From NCBI RefSeq assembly GCF_030345095.1, contig NZ_CP128360.1:2604001-2668000 (forward strand): 64,000 nt of DNA, in the 5' to 3' direction. Positions 32,399-41,474 of this stretch are shown here, one piece after another. The notes under the pieces are model-generated. The model saw only the letters and a list, made by a program, of their open reading frames with translations. It had not been told where the DNA came from and did no database searches. Each line of letters opens with the position of its first letter. Position 1 is the first letter of the stretch. The position numbers and the translations under genes were made by a program. The stretch comes from Solwaraspora sp. WMMA2056. GTDB taxonomy: Bacteria; Actinomycetota; Actinomycetes; Mycobacteriales; Micromonosporaceae.

Positions 32399-32694
32399 CA
32401 GCCCGTGCTCTCCCGTAGCTCGCGCGCCAGGTCGTCGTCGACCCCGCGCAGGTTCTCGACCGCCTGCCGGGTCGCCTTGATCAGACGCTCACAGTTCTTG
32501 TCGACCCGGCCCCGGCCGTCGCGCCAGTGTGACTCGAAGTGGGCGAGTGCGCCGTCGACGTCCGGTCCACCCAGCTCGCCTTCGAACTCGCGCATCCAGG
32601 AGCGGGCACTGTCCATGCCGGCCCGGATGGTCTCCAGGTTCGTGGCGAACTCGTCCAACCCCTGCAGGTCGACGGTGAGCCGGTCGGCGCTCAC
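32398..32694 (-). CDS. WXG100-size helical protein (W-x-D-G)
   Basis: A 98-residue protein. Start GTG 32694 (VSADRLTVDLQGLDEFATN) has GGAGG 8 bases upstream; an ATG further up gives an implausible Gly/Pro leader. It is a predicted helical hairpin with LETIRAGMDSARSWMREFEGELGG, then FESHWRDGRGRVDKNCERLIKATRQAVENLRGVDDDLARELRE. HWRDG may stand in for the WXG turn, but it sits later than usual. It is the first gene of the leftward three-gene T7SS substrate operon and may pair with the Trp-less WXG100 protein. Confidence 0.75.
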   Translation of the reverse strand: MSADRLTVDLQGLDEFATNLETIRAGMDSARSWMREFEGELGGPDVDGALAHFESHWRDGRGRVDKNCERLIKATRQAVENLRGVDDDLARELRESTG

Positions 32695-32979
32695 ACGGGC
32701 CTCCGTTCCGACCGTCGGGTGCGTCCCTCCGGGAGCATCTCCACGGGTACGCCCTCCGGGTACGCCCGGAGGATTGACGAGGCCAGGGTACCGCTGTTTC
32801 ACCGCCGTCGGCCAAGGCCCAGGTGCCGCCGGTCGGCAACGCCTGCCCGGTAGTCTGCCGGTCGAAGGCCTGTCGTCGTGTACCGTCCGGACCCAATCGT
32901 CGTCAATGTGCGGTCACTGGTGGTCGTCTGGAGCCGACACACGCGACACTGGACGTCGACGGTGCCCCGGGGAGGCGAC

Positions 32980-35574
32980 ATGGCGAGACCCACGGACTGG
33001 TGGGTGCTGGACCTCGACGGTGACCCCACCCCCGGCGATCCCGCCCGGTTGCGGATGCTCGCCACGCGGTTCCACGACTTCGCCGAGACGGCCTACCGGG
33101 CGAAGCGGGCCGTCGAGTCGCTGCAGGGTGACGGGGCAGTGCTCACCTGGGTCGGTCTGTCGGGCGACGCGTTCCGTGAGCAGTTCGGTGAGTTCCCCGG
33201 CCAGGTGCACAAGCTCTACCAGTCGCATCTCATGGTCGGCGACGCGCTCGACGCGTACGCGCCGCAGTTGGAGCGGGCCCAGGCGATGGCGGACCGGGCG
33301 CTGGCCGACGGCCGGCAGGCCCGCGACCGGGTCGATTCACTGAGCGGGCAGCTCGTCACCGCCGAGTCCGGGTTCACCGCCGCCACCGGTGTCGCGGACC
33401 GGCTGCAGCGGGAGAGCGAGGCCCCGGAGGCACCCGACCCGGACCAGGTCCGGCAGGCGGTGCGCGACGCCGAGGCGGCGCAGCAGCGGCTCGCCGCCGT
33501 ACGCGGTCAGGCCAACGCCGCCGCGCAGGAACTCGACCTGGCCAGGTCGCTGGCCGAGCAGGCCCGTCAGCTGCGCGACGGCGCAGCCCGGCAGTGCCAA
33601 CGGGAGATCCACGAAGCGTCCGATGTGGGGATCCAGCCGCGCTCGTTCTGGGAGAAGCTGCGCGACGCGTTCAAGAAACTCTGGGACATCATCTGCGAGA
33701 TCGCCAAGTGGGTGGCGCTGGTGGCCGGCGTGATCGCGATGATCATTGGTGGGCCGCTTGCCTGGGTCGCCCTGGCGGCCGGCGCGATTCTGCTGGTCAA
33801 GGCGATAATCGACTTCACCCAGGGGAACGGATCCGTGCTGGATCTGGTCTTCGGCATCCTCGGGGTCATCCCGGGGGTGAAGGGCCTGACCAGCATCTCC
33901 AAACTCACCGCCCTCTACAAGGCCGGCGGGGTCAAGGAGATCGCCAAGGCGACGCTCACCGGGATGAAGAACCTGCTGACCGGCATGGTCACCCTGGTCA
34001 AGACCGCCGGCATGGGCGCGGTCACCATCTCCAAGCAGATCGGCCACGGGGCGGCCACCGTCATCGGCACGATCAAGTCCGGCGCGGTCGCCGTCGACGA
34101 CGCGGTCCGGCAAGGGCTGGCCCGCCTCGGTGAGCTGATGCCGACGCCCGGGCCGAGGCTGGCCGCCGACGGCCCGATCCTCGCCCCGCCGATCATCCCG
34201 CCGCCCCGGTCGGTCCCCCGGTACGGCGCCCCGGCCCCCGGCGGCAGCACCGCCGCCGCACCGAAGACCTTCGCGGACCGGTTCACCGACCTCGACGTCG
34301 CCCGTCACCAGCAACTGACCACCGACATCGCCCAGGTGCGGTCCAAGTACGCGAACCAGCTGCAGACCGGCACCGCGAAGATCGACGCGGACCATGCCCA
34401 GAAGATCAAGGTCGAGACCGCCCGGATCGACGCGGACGCCGCCAAACGGCTGACTGCTGAGCGCACGGCGTTGACCGACAAGCTCAACCAGGATCTGGCC
34501 GCCGCCCGTCAGCCCCTCGCCCAGGCGGATCAGAACGGGCTGAAAATCGCCGACGACGCGCAGCGCAAGATCGACGAGTACGCCGCCGAGGCCCCCGGGG
34601 AGCTGGACCGCTTCAGGAACGACCGGTTCGCGTTCTACCAACAGGAGTTCAACGCCGGCCGGCTGGACGATGCGACCGCGACGGCCCGGTACACCCAGGA
34701 GGTCGACCTCAAGAAGATCGAGCTGGAGAACGGCCACCAGCAGATGGTCGCCCAGCGGCAGGAGTTCATCGACAACTACCACAACATCGAACGGCCCAAC
34801 CTCGTGCAACAGCAGAACGCCGAGGAACTACGGCTGAACAACGAGTTCACCAAGGCCGAGAAGGACCTGCCGGCGCGGGTGGAGGCGGACCGGCTCGCCG
34901 AGATCAACGTCGTCACGAGTCAGCTCGACGCCGCCAAGGCCACCGACCTGTCCAATTTGCAGCAGAGCGTGCAGGCCGCCGAGTCGGCGGAGATCGCGCA
35001 GGTCACCCAGCAGGTGAACAACAGCTTCGACCAGCAGGTCGCGGCCCTGGACACCCAGTTGGCCAACGCCTCCTCGATGACCGTCAACCTGCCCACCAAC
35101 AAGACCGTCGATCTCATCTTCTCGAACAGCGGCAACGCTGCCGACCTGGGCACCTACGTCCAACGGAACTTCGGATGGGTCGATCAGGTCAACCCGAACT
35201 TCACCCATGCCGACGTCAACTGCACGCTCTGCGTACAGAGCGTGGACAAGGCGTTCGACACCGGCGGTGCGGCGGTCACCCCGGTGCCGAAGATTCCCAC
35301 CACCCGACCGCTGTCCGACATCGAAGCCAACTATCCGCACATGCCGGGCTTCCAGCAGCACCAGTCGGTCGAGCACATGCTCGCCCACGTCGACAACCTG
35401 CCGGCCGGTTCCCGGGGCATCGTCGGGATCGTGCACAACGGCAGCGGTCACGTGATGAACGTGGTCAAGGACAACGCCGGTAGGATCGTGATCGTCGACG
35501 GTCAGAGCGGCGGCCTCGGCCTCGTTCCTCAGCTCGGCCCCAAGGACGAGTTGCATTTCATGCAGACACATTGA
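32980..35574 (+). CDS. T7SS polymorphic toxin with C-terminal papain-fold (glutamine deamidase-like) domain
   Basis: An 864-residue multidomain protein; ATG 32980 follows GGGGAGG. Residues 1-215 are WXG/LXG-like helices (RMLATRFHDFAETAYRAKRAVESL, TWVGLSGDAFREQFGEFPGQ). Residues about 235-345 hold hydrophobic segments (WVALVAGVIAMIIGGPLAWVALAAGAILLV). Residues about 430-690 are coiled coil with IDAD-type repeats. Residues about 715-864 match the papain-fold toxin 1 family: NCTLCVQSVDKAF (Cys748/751), GSGHVMNVVKD (His824) and IVIVDGQSGG (Asp840) form a Cys-His-Asp triad. In known members this domain deamidates or cleaves target-protein glutamine sites. A secreted interbacterial or host effector is the best reading. 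Confidence 0.87.
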   Translation: MARPTDWWVLDLDGDPTPGDPARLRMLATRFHDFAETAYRAKRAVESLQGDGAVLTWVGLSGDAFREQFGEFPGQVHKLYQSHLMVGDALDAYAPQLERAQAMADRALADGRQARDRVDSLSGQLVTAESGFTAATGVADRLQRESEAPEAPDPDQVRQAVRDAEAAQQRLAAVRGQANAAAQELDLARSLAEQARQLRDGAARQCQREIHEASDVGIQPRSFWEKLRDAFKKLWDIICEIAKWVALVAGVIAMIIGGPLAWVALAAGAILLVKAIIDFTQGNGSVLDLVFGILGVIPGVKGLTSISKLTALYKAGGVKEIAKATLTGMKNLLTGMVTLVKTAGMGAVTISKQIGHGAATVIGTIKSGAVAVDDAVRQGLARLGELMPTPGPRLAADGPILAPPIIPPPRSVPRYGAPAPGGSTAAAPKTFADRFTDLDVARHQQLTTDIAQVRSKYANQLQTGTAKIDADHAQKIKVETARIDADAAKRLTAERTALTDKLNQDLAAARQPLAQADQNGLKIADDAQRKIDEYAAEAPGELDRFRNDRFAFYQQEFNAGRLDDATATARYTQEVDLKKIELENGHQQMVAQRQEFIDNYHNIERPNLVQQQNAEELRLNNEFTKAEKDLPARVEADRLAEINVVTSQLDAAKATDLSNLQQSVQAAESAEIAQVTQQVNNSFDQQVAALDTQLANASSMTVNLPTNKTVDLIFSNSGNAADLGTYVQRNFGWVDQVNPNFTHADVNCTLCVQSVDKAFDTGGAAVTPVPKIPTTRPLSDIEANYPHMPGFQQHQSVEHMLAHVDNLPAGSRGIVGIVHNGSGHVMNVVKDNAGRIVIVDGQSGGLGLVPQLGPKDELHFMQTH

Positions 35575-35630
35575 CCCGGCGGCCACGTGGACAGCCGGGC
35601 AAGCCGCCCCCGCAGACGAGGACGAGGTTC

Positions 35631-35954
35631 ATGGACGTACGACAGGCCCGGGAGCGCGCGGAGGCCAAGCTGGGCGAGGTGCAGGATCCCCAGGTGCCGC
35701 TGCGGCTGGTCGACCCGGACGCACCCGTCGACCGTGACTGGTGCTGGCTGTTTCCGTTCAACTCACAACGCTTCCTGGACTCCGGCGAGTTCGGCTCGAT
35801 GGTCGCCTCCGGCCCGATCGTGGTGAACAAGGACGGCAGCGACGTCTGGGTCGCGAACTCGGGCTTCCCCGTGGAGAAGTGGCTCAACCACTACGCCGCC
35901 GACCACGGCTATCCGGCCCTGCCGCTGCCGGAGTCCAAGCCCTTCGGGTCCTGA
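35631..35954 (+). CDS. candidate immunity protein (YrhB/Imm35-like)
   Basis: A 107-residue cytosolic protein encoded 56 bases after the toxin. The pattern ARERAEAKLGEVQ, WCWLFPFNSQRFLDSGEFGSMVASGPIVVNKDG, VWVANSGFPVEKWLNHYAADHG agrees with YrhB/Imm35 immunity proteins, which have a conserved aromatic pair and a GxPIVVDK-like strand. Small, acidic and directly downstream of a polymorphic toxin, it likely binds and blocks the papain-like domain in the producing cell. The match is by motif memory, so a profile search should confirm it. Confidence 0.78.
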   Translation: MDVRQARERAEAKLGEVQDPQVPLRLVDPDAPVDRDWCWLFPFNSQRFLDSGEFGSMVASGPIVVNKDGSDVWVANSGFPVEKWLNHYAADHGYPALPLPESKPFGS

Positions 35955-36052
35955 CCCCGGCGGTCCGGACCGGCCGCACGGTCCTCGATCCGACAGTACG
36001 GCGGCCAGCCGAGCGGTAGCGTCGACCTCCCCTCAGCCTCCGGGAGTCCACG

Positions 36053-37120
36053 ATGCACAGTTTCGTCGCTTCGGCCCGCCCCTGGCTGGCAGCAGGTCTG
36101 CTGGCAGCACTGCTGCTCGTCGCCGCCCCGGCGCCCGCCGCGTCGGCCGTACCTACCACATCCGCCGTACCCGTCACGTCGGCCGGCACGGTCGCCGCCG
36201 CCGACACCGGGTCACTGACCACGACCGTCCGCGACGCCGCCACCGGCGCGCCGGTGCGGGCCTGCGTCAACCTCGTACCGCTGGACCGGGACCGCTACAC
36301 CGGGGTGACCCTCGGCGGCACCCAGCTCGGCCGGCACTCCGGCTGCAGCGGTGAGCAGGGCGACATCGTCGTCGAGGGGGTGGAACCGGGTCGCTACCAG
36401 CTCTTCGCCAGGCCGTACGACCAGCAGCTGCACGGCCTGCAGTGGGTGGGCCGGTTCGGCGGCACCGGGCAACGCCAGCACGCCGCCGTGGTCCGCGTCG
36501 CCGCCGGGGCCACCGCCACCGCGCCGCAGATCCGGCTCGACCCGCCGGGCAGCGTCACGGGCACGCTCACCGACTCCGTCACCGCAGCGCCGGCCGCCCG
36601 CGTGCACGTGACGGTGGTCCCGTTGGTGCCGCACCCCAAGTACACCCCGGACGAGCCGGCCACCGACAACGCCGGCCGGTACACGGTCACCGGACTCGGC
36701 CCGTACCGCTGGCCCCTGCAGTTCTTCGGGTCGCCGTTCTATGCGGTCCAGTGGTCCGGAGGCGTCGGCAACGTCCGACGGGCGCAGACCGTGCAGGTAC
36801 GGGCGGGCCAGACCGTCACCTTCGACCAGACCCTGCGGGCAGCGACGACGATCAGTGGCAAGGTCATCATCGACGAACTCGGCAACTACAGTCCGCTGCT
36901 CGCCTTCAACGTGGTCACCGGCGACCTCGTGGGCGTCGAGTACCCCGGTGACACGTACCAGCTGCTGGTGGTGCCCGGACAGGTGGTCAAGCTGCGCTGT
37001 CACTGCGGCCACGGACCGGGCAAGTGGCACCCGACGGGAACGGCGTTCAGCGACGCGGCACCGGTGCCGGTGGGCCGCAACCCGATCGTCATCGACTTCG
37101 ACCTGACCGGCACCGGCTGA
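36053..37120 (+). CDS. secreted protein with Ig-like/carboxypeptidase-regulatory-like domains
   Basis: A 355-residue exported protein. ATG 36053 follows CGGGAG. A Sec signal peptide ends at about residue 32 (LLAALLLVAAPAPAASA). Three beta-sandwich repeats follow: TGSLTTTVRDAATGAPVRACVNLVP, PPGSVTGTLTDSVTAAPAARVHVTVVP and ATTISGKVIIDELGNYSPLLAF, with connecting VEPGRYQLFARP and TDNAGRYTVTGLGPYRWPLQFFG, the hallmark of carboxypeptidase-regulatory-like domains. It has no catalytic domain. A role in surface adhesion or binding is possible. Confidence 0.88.
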   Translation: MHSFVASARPWLAAGLLAALLLVAAPAPAASAVPTTSAVPVTSAGTVAAADTGSLTTTVRDAATGAPVRACVNLVPLDRDRYTGVTLGGTQLGRHSGCSGEQGDIVVEGVEPGRYQLFARPYDQQLHGLQWVGRFGGTGQRQHAAVVRVAAGATATAPQIRLDPPGSVTGTLTDSVTAAPAARVHVTVVPLVPHPKYTPDEPATDNAGRYTVTGLGPYRWPLQFFGSPFYAVQWSGGVGNVRRAQTVQVRAGQTVTFDQTLRAATTISGKVIIDELGNYSPLLAFNVVTGDLVGVEYPGDTYQLLVVPGQVVKLRCHCGHGPGKWHPTGTAFSDAAPVPVGRNPIVIDFDLTGTG

Positions 37121-37130
37121 CGGGTCTGCG

Positions 37131-37161
37131 GGCGGCACCGGCTGACGCCGCCGGTGCCGCC
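37131..37161. terminator. hairpin between secreted protein and CHAT genes
   Basis: GGCGGCACCGGC (37131-37142) and GCCGGTGCCGCC (37150-37161) form a perfect 12-bp stem with a 7-base loop between converging genes. Confidence 0.78.
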
Positions 37162-37184
37162 GGTCGTCAGCTCGCTCCGCAACG

Positions 37185-39938
37185 TCAGCCCGCTCCGAAA
37201 CAGACGAAGGCAGCGGCGGTGGCGTGCACCGCACCGTCGTCGGCGTACCGGCCGGCCTGGAAGGCCCGCTGCGCGCCGGCGAGCGCCACCGCCGGCCCGT
37301 CCCCGGCCCGCATCCGGCGGTGCAGTTCCAGCATCAACTCGGTGGTCAGGTCGGCCGGCACCGGCAGCACCGTCGCGATCAGGCAGCGGGTGCCCAGCGC
37401 CAGCAGCACCGCGGTGAAGCCCATCACCTCGTTGCCGGGGCGGACCCCGGCCAGTCCTGAGTCGCAGGCCGACAGTACGACGACGCCGGGTGGGCTGGTC
37501 AGCCGCTCCAGTTCGTAGGCGGTCAACGGCCCGTCGGCCAGGTCCAGCGTCGAAAAGAGCGGGTTGTCCGCCCGGAACCGTCCGTGCGCGGCGATGTGCG
37601 CCAGGGCCGCGCCGTTGAGCGCGCCGGTCACCGTGTCGGCGGTGGCGGCGGCTCCGGTCAGCAGACGGGAGCCGGGCAGCGCCGCGGCGAGTTGCCGCAC
37701 CTCGGTCTCGGCGGCCGGCAACCGCGGCCCGGCCACCAGCACCGCCGGCCCGTCGGCTGCCGGGGTGTGCGCTGCGCCGGTCTGCCGACCGGCGGCCCGC
37801 AGCCAGGCCGTCGCCGACGGTGCCACGGTCACCGCGCGGCCCGCGCAGGTGGACAGGCCCGACCACGGTACGGCGTGCAGTTCGCCGATCGGCACGATCA
37901 CCAGCGGCCGGTCGGTGATCCGGTCGCGTACCGGATCGAACAGTTGTCGGTCCAACGCGGCGGCGGTGTGCGCGACCCCGGCCCGCGCGTCGGCTCCGGC
38001 CCGTGCCTCGGCCCCGACCCCAGCCCGTGGGTCGCCACCGTCGCCGGGGGTGACCAGCCGGCGCAGCCCGAACCGGTGCAGCCGGGCCACCCGGATCGCC
38101 TCGGTCAGCGGCCCGAGGTCGTGCAGCGTCGGCTGGCCGTCGCGGACCGCTACGGCGAGCAGCCGCTCGCCGTGCGCGACCAGTTCGAGCAGTACGGCGT
38201 CGCCGAGCGCGGTGGCGATCTCGGCCACCGCCGGTGGTGCGGACAGTTCACCGCCGCCGTTGACCCCTCTGGCGAGTTCCCGGATCCGTTGCTCCAGGCG
38301 GGCCTGGCTGCCGCGCAGCGCCTGCACCGGGTTGCCGGCCAGCAGGGCGTCCTCCAGCGCGGTGCTGACCATCCGTAGTTCGGTCAGTGCGGTGGCCAGT
38401 TCCGGGTCGGGCGGCGGGGAGACCCGCCGCATCCGCAGCGCGTTGGCCCGCCACCGCTCCGCCCAGACCAGGACCTGCGCCGGCGCGCCCCGCCGGATCG
38501 CGATGTCCAGCCCTTCGGCGGCCAACTCCTCGCCGAAGGTGGCGCTGTGCGCCCGTAGCTCGGTGGCGCCGAGCGAGGTGCGGTGCCCGTCCAGCACGGC
38601 GAGGCCGCTGCGCAACGCCCGGGCCGCGCCGGACTCGTCACCGGCCAGCCGGTGGCGCAGCGCCAGGGCGTACCAGCCCTGGGCGCGCCGGGGTGCGGTG
38701 CCGCGTCGGCGGGCCTCCGAGGCGACGGTGAGCAACTCGCCGGCCCGACTGTGCCGGCCCAGCGCGACGGCCAGCCGGGCGGCTTCGATCCGGCTGGTCA
38801 GCGCCGGCCCGGGCCAGCCGGTGGCGTCGAGCTGGTCGGCGGTGCGCACCATCGCGGCGAGCAGCGCCGCCGACCGGTTGCCCTGGGCGTACCCGGCCCG
38901 CAGCTCGACGTGTCGGGCGAGCGTCGCCCAGGCGCGTCGGCCCTGCCGGCGGAACCGGCTGCGGGCCGCGGCGGCGGTGTCGGCCGCGGTGGCCGGGTCA
39001 CCGGCGAGCAGCGCGGCCCGGGCCTGGGCGAGCAGTGCCTCGGCCAGGTCGGAGGCCATCCCGAGCCGGCGCAGCTCGGTCACGGCGGTGCCGGCGACCG
39101 CCACCGCCTCGTCGATCAGCGGTACGGACAGCAGCAGCTCGAAGCGGTCCAGCAGCAGCGCCGGGCGGGGTACGGCGAGCCGGCGGTACTCGGCGTCCAC
39201 GGTGGCGAAGCAGTGCAGCGCGCCGGCCACGTCGCCGCGTTGGCCGGCGGCGATGCCGCTGTTCCACCGGGCGTCGGCGGCGGCCAGGTCCAGCCCGAGC
39301 TGGCTGAAGATGGCGGCGGCGCGGTGCAGGTCGTCGTCGTGGCCCTGATCGGTCCGCCGGTCCCGGTCGGGCCGTCCACCGGAGTGCCCGTTCGGCGGGC
39401 TGCCGGTACGGCTGTTGGCGGGCACGTCGAGGTGGACGTTGAGCAGCCCCCGGTTGTTGCGGGCGCGTGCCTCCAGCAGCGGGTCGCCCTCCCGTTGGGC
39501 GATCTCCACGGCCAGGTCGTAGTCGCGGACCGCCTCGTCGAACCGGCCCCGGTAGTGCAGCACCACGCCGCGCTGCATCCGGGCCCGGCCGGCGTCCGCT
39601 CCGGTCAGCTGAGGTAGGGCGAGGGTGACCGCCCGCAGCGCGGCGGTGGTCCGACCGGCGCTGGCCAGGACGTACCCGAGACTCATCCGGGCGAGTGCCC
39701 GTAGCCGCGCGTCGTCTCCGGCGCGGACCGCCCGGCGCAGGTGGCGTGCCGCGCCCGGCAGGTCGCCCAGCTCGCGCAGGGCCAGGCCGATGGCGCGTTC
39801 CGCGGTGGACCGGGCGCGGGCGTCCGGTGTGTCGGCGAGCACCTGGTGGGCGATCGAGATGGCCTCGTGCGGGTAGCGCTGGACGGTGTCCAGGGCCCGC
39901 TGCGCCAAGTCGACACCGGAATCGGTGCGTTCGGCCAT
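37185..39938 (-). CDS. TPR-CHAT domain protein (caspase-like protease)
   Basis: A 917-residue protein. ATG 39938 (MAERTDSGVDLAQRAL) is preferred; the frame continues upstream without a ribosome site. Residues about 10-430 are tetratricopeptide-like helical repeats (AERAIGLALRELGDLPGAARHLRRAV; RARMQRGVVLHYRGRFDEAVRDYDLAVE), with a Gly/Asp/His-rich insertion near residue 190. Residues about 560-917 are a CHAT domain with catalytic His in AHIAAHGRFRADNPLF (about 783) and Cys in VVLSACDSGLAG (about 825). CHAT proteases are separase/caspase relatives used in cell-death and defence switches. It is divergent from a subtilase-sigma operon, a pairing that suggests a shared pathway. Confidence 0.93.
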   Translation of the reverse strand: MAERTDSGVDLAQRALDTVQRYPHEAISIAHQVLADTPDARARSTAERAIGLALRELGDLPGAARHLRRAVRAGDDARLRALARMSLGYVLASAGRTTAALRAVTLALPQLTGADAGRARMQRGVVLHYRGRFDEAVRDYDLAVEIAQREGDPLLEARARNNRGLLNVHLDVPANSRTGSPPNGHSGGRPDRDRRTDQGHDDDLHRAAAIFSQLGLDLAAADARWNSGIAAGQRGDVAGALHCFATVDAEYRRLAVPRPALLLDRFELLLSVPLIDEAVAVAGTAVTELRRLGMASDLAEALLAQARAALLAGDPATAADTAAAARSRFRRQGRRAWATLARHVELRAGYAQGNRSAALLAAMVRTADQLDATGWPGPALTSRIEAARLAVALGRHSRAGELLTVASEARRRGTAPRRAQGWYALALRHRLAGDESGAARALRSGLAVLDGHRTSLGATELRAHSATFGEELAAEGLDIAIRRGAPAQVLVWAERWRANALRMRRVSPPPDPELATALTELRMVSTALEDALLAGNPVQALRGSQARLEQRIRELARGVNGGGELSAPPAVAEIATALGDAVLLELVAHGERLLAVAVRDGQPTLHDLGPLTEAIRVARLHRFGLRRLVTPGDGGDPRAGVGAEARAGADARAGVAHTAAALDRQLFDPVRDRITDRPLVIVPIGELHAVPWSGLSTCAGRAVTVAPSATAWLRAAGRQTGAAHTPAADGPAVLVAGPRLPAAETEVRQLAAALPGSRLLTGAAATADTVTGALNGAALAHIAAHGRFRADNPLFSTLDLADGPLTAYELERLTSPPGVVVLSACDSGLAGVRPGNEVMGFTAVLLALGTRCLIATVLPVPADLTTELMLELHRRMRAGDGPAVALAGAQRAFQAGRYADDGAVHATAAAFVCFGAG

Positions 39939-40003
39939 GACAGAGAGAATTCCCCACCTGTGCACCCCGGGTCAATCCCGGCCTCCTGGGGTCGGTCACT
40001 TAA

Positions 40004-40032
40004 TTGACTTCTAACTATGCTTTGAAATAATC
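40004..40032 (+). promoter_or_regulatory. promoter of the subtilase-sigma operon
   Basis: TTGACT (40004-40009), 17 bases, ATAATC (40027-40032; AATAAT with spacing 16 is the alternative). The promoter lies in a short AT-rich island (about 39995-40035) that stands out from the G+C-rich surroundings, in the 165-base gap to the divergent CHAT gene. The start codon is about 65 bases downstream of the predicted transcription start. Confidence 0.65.
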
Positions 40033-40103
40033 GTGTCGGACCCGTAACCTTCAGTGGTCGCCCTCCGTGGTGTCGACCCCGTCTCCCACCGCCTGGAGGT
40101 CAG

Positions 40104-41474
40104 GTGTCGCCCGACCACCACCCCGTCGTGCCGGGTTCGCCCGGGCAGGTTTCCCGCCGGCGTCTGATGGGGTGGTCCGCGCTGGCCGCCGCAGCGCTGC
40201 CACTCGGCGCGTTCGGGTCGTCCGGGCCCACCGATCCGACCGGGCCCACCGGGTCGCTCGATCCGGTCGACGGCCGCGCCGGTGGTCAGGGCGACCGGGG
40301 CCTCGACGAGAGCTACCAACGCGCGTTCCAGGAGATCGTGGCCGCCCACCCGGCCGTACGCCGGCACACCGTCGCCGGCACCGAGTTCCTCTACCGCCCC
40401 CGACAGTTGCTGGTCGCCCCGGCCGACGTCGACCGGGTGGCGGCACGGCTGCGCGCCGACGGCCACCGGTTCACCGTGGACGCCGGGTTCGCCCGGGTCA
40501 GCCGGCTGCGTTTCCAGCAGGAGACCGCCATCCCGGCCGTGGTCGACAAGCTGCGCGACCCGCGCCAGTGGCCGGACGGGCGGGTGCCGCAGGTGCAGCC
40601 ACACCACGTACTGCTCGGGTTCGGCAACATCATGGGCAACCCGGGCGGGCCGCCCCGCAGCGCCCCGGCCCTGCCGCCGCCGGACCCGGCCCGGCTCGGC
40701 GAAGGAGCCGGTGTCACCGTCGGCGTCTGCGACACCGGCATCTGGCGGCAGGCCGGCAGCGTGCACCCGGTGTGGCTCGGCGGCAGCTACCTGCCCGAGC
40801 CGGACGACGAGGACCCGCTCTACCTCAGCGGCACCCAACTGGCGATGCAGGGCGGGCACGGCACGTTCGTCGCCGGTGTCGTGCGCCAGGCCGCACCTGG
40901 GGTACGGGTCGACCCGGAGGCCGCCCTGGACGCCAACGGCATCGGCGACGAGGAGGGCCTGGTCGCCGCGATCGGTCGGCTCAGCCCGGAGGTCACCATC
41001 GTCAACCTCTCCCTCGGCTACTTCACCCAGGACGACCAGCCGCCGCTGCCCCTGGCCAACGCGCTCGCCGCGCTGCCCGCGACGACGGCGGTGGTCGCCG
41101 CCGCCGGCAACGCCGGCACCAGCCGTCCGTCCTGGCCGGCGGCGCTCGACCGGGTGCTCGCCGTGGCGGCGGTCGAGGCGGGCGGCAAAGGCCCGGTACC
41201 GGCCAGCTACAGCAGCCACGGTCCCTGGGTGGCCGCCAGCGCGTACGGCGACCGGACCAGCACGTACGTCGACGGCCAGCTTGTCCTGCCCGGCCAGCCG
41301 GTCCTGCCGTTCCAGGGCTTTGCCGCCTGGGCCGGCACCTCCTTCGCCACCGGACACGTCTCGGGCCGGCTCGCCGCCCTGATGACCGGCACCGGGCTGG
41401 ACGCGGTGTCCGCCGCGGCGGCCCTGACCGCCGGCCCGGCCTGGCACCCCGATTACGGCGTGCTGGTCGGATGA
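40104..41474 (+). CDS. S8 family serine protease (subtilase), probable Tat substrate
   Basis: A 456-residue subtilisin-like protease. GTG 40104 follows GGAGGT. The N-terminus has a twin-arginine-like signal (SRRRLMGWSALAAAALPLG), then a Pro/Gly/Thr linker and a prodomain-like region (FLYRPRQLLVAPADVDRVAARL). The catalytic triad is Asp in GVCDTGIW (about 211), His in GGHGTFVAGVV (about 252) and Ser in AGTSFATGHVSG (about 413); the oxyanion Asn is in AAAGNAGTS. It overlaps the sigma factor gene by 4 bases (ATGA). If exported it could cleave a membrane or wall signal; the cleaved partner is unknown. Confidence 0.94.
   Translation: MSPDHHPVVPGSPGQVSRRRLMGWSALAAAALPLGAFGSSGPTDPTGPTGSLDPVDGRAGGQGDRGLDESYQRAFQEIVAAHPAVRRHTVAGTEFLYRPRQLLVAPADVDRVAARLRADGHRFTVDAGFARVSRLRFQQETAIPAVVDKLRDPRQWPDGRVPQVQPHHVLLGFGNIMGNPGGPPRSAPALPPPDPARLGEGAGVTVGVCDTGIWRQAGSVHPVWLGGSYLPEPDDEDPLYLSGTQLAMQGGHGTFVAGVVRQAAPGVRVDPEAALDANGIGDEEGLVAAIGRLSPEVTIVNLSLGYFTQDDQPPLPLANALAALPATTAVVAAAGNAGTSRPSWPAALDRVLAVAAVEAGGKGPVPASYSSHGPWVAASAYGDRTSTYVDGQLVLPGQPVLPFQGFAAWAGTSFATGHVSGRLAALMTGTGLDAVSAAAALTAGPAWHPDYGVLVG

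Noticed and set aside
37564..39348. A 594-residue plus-strand frame opposite the CHAT gene
   Set aside because: Ser/Arg/Ala-rich antisense shadow without domain or start signal.
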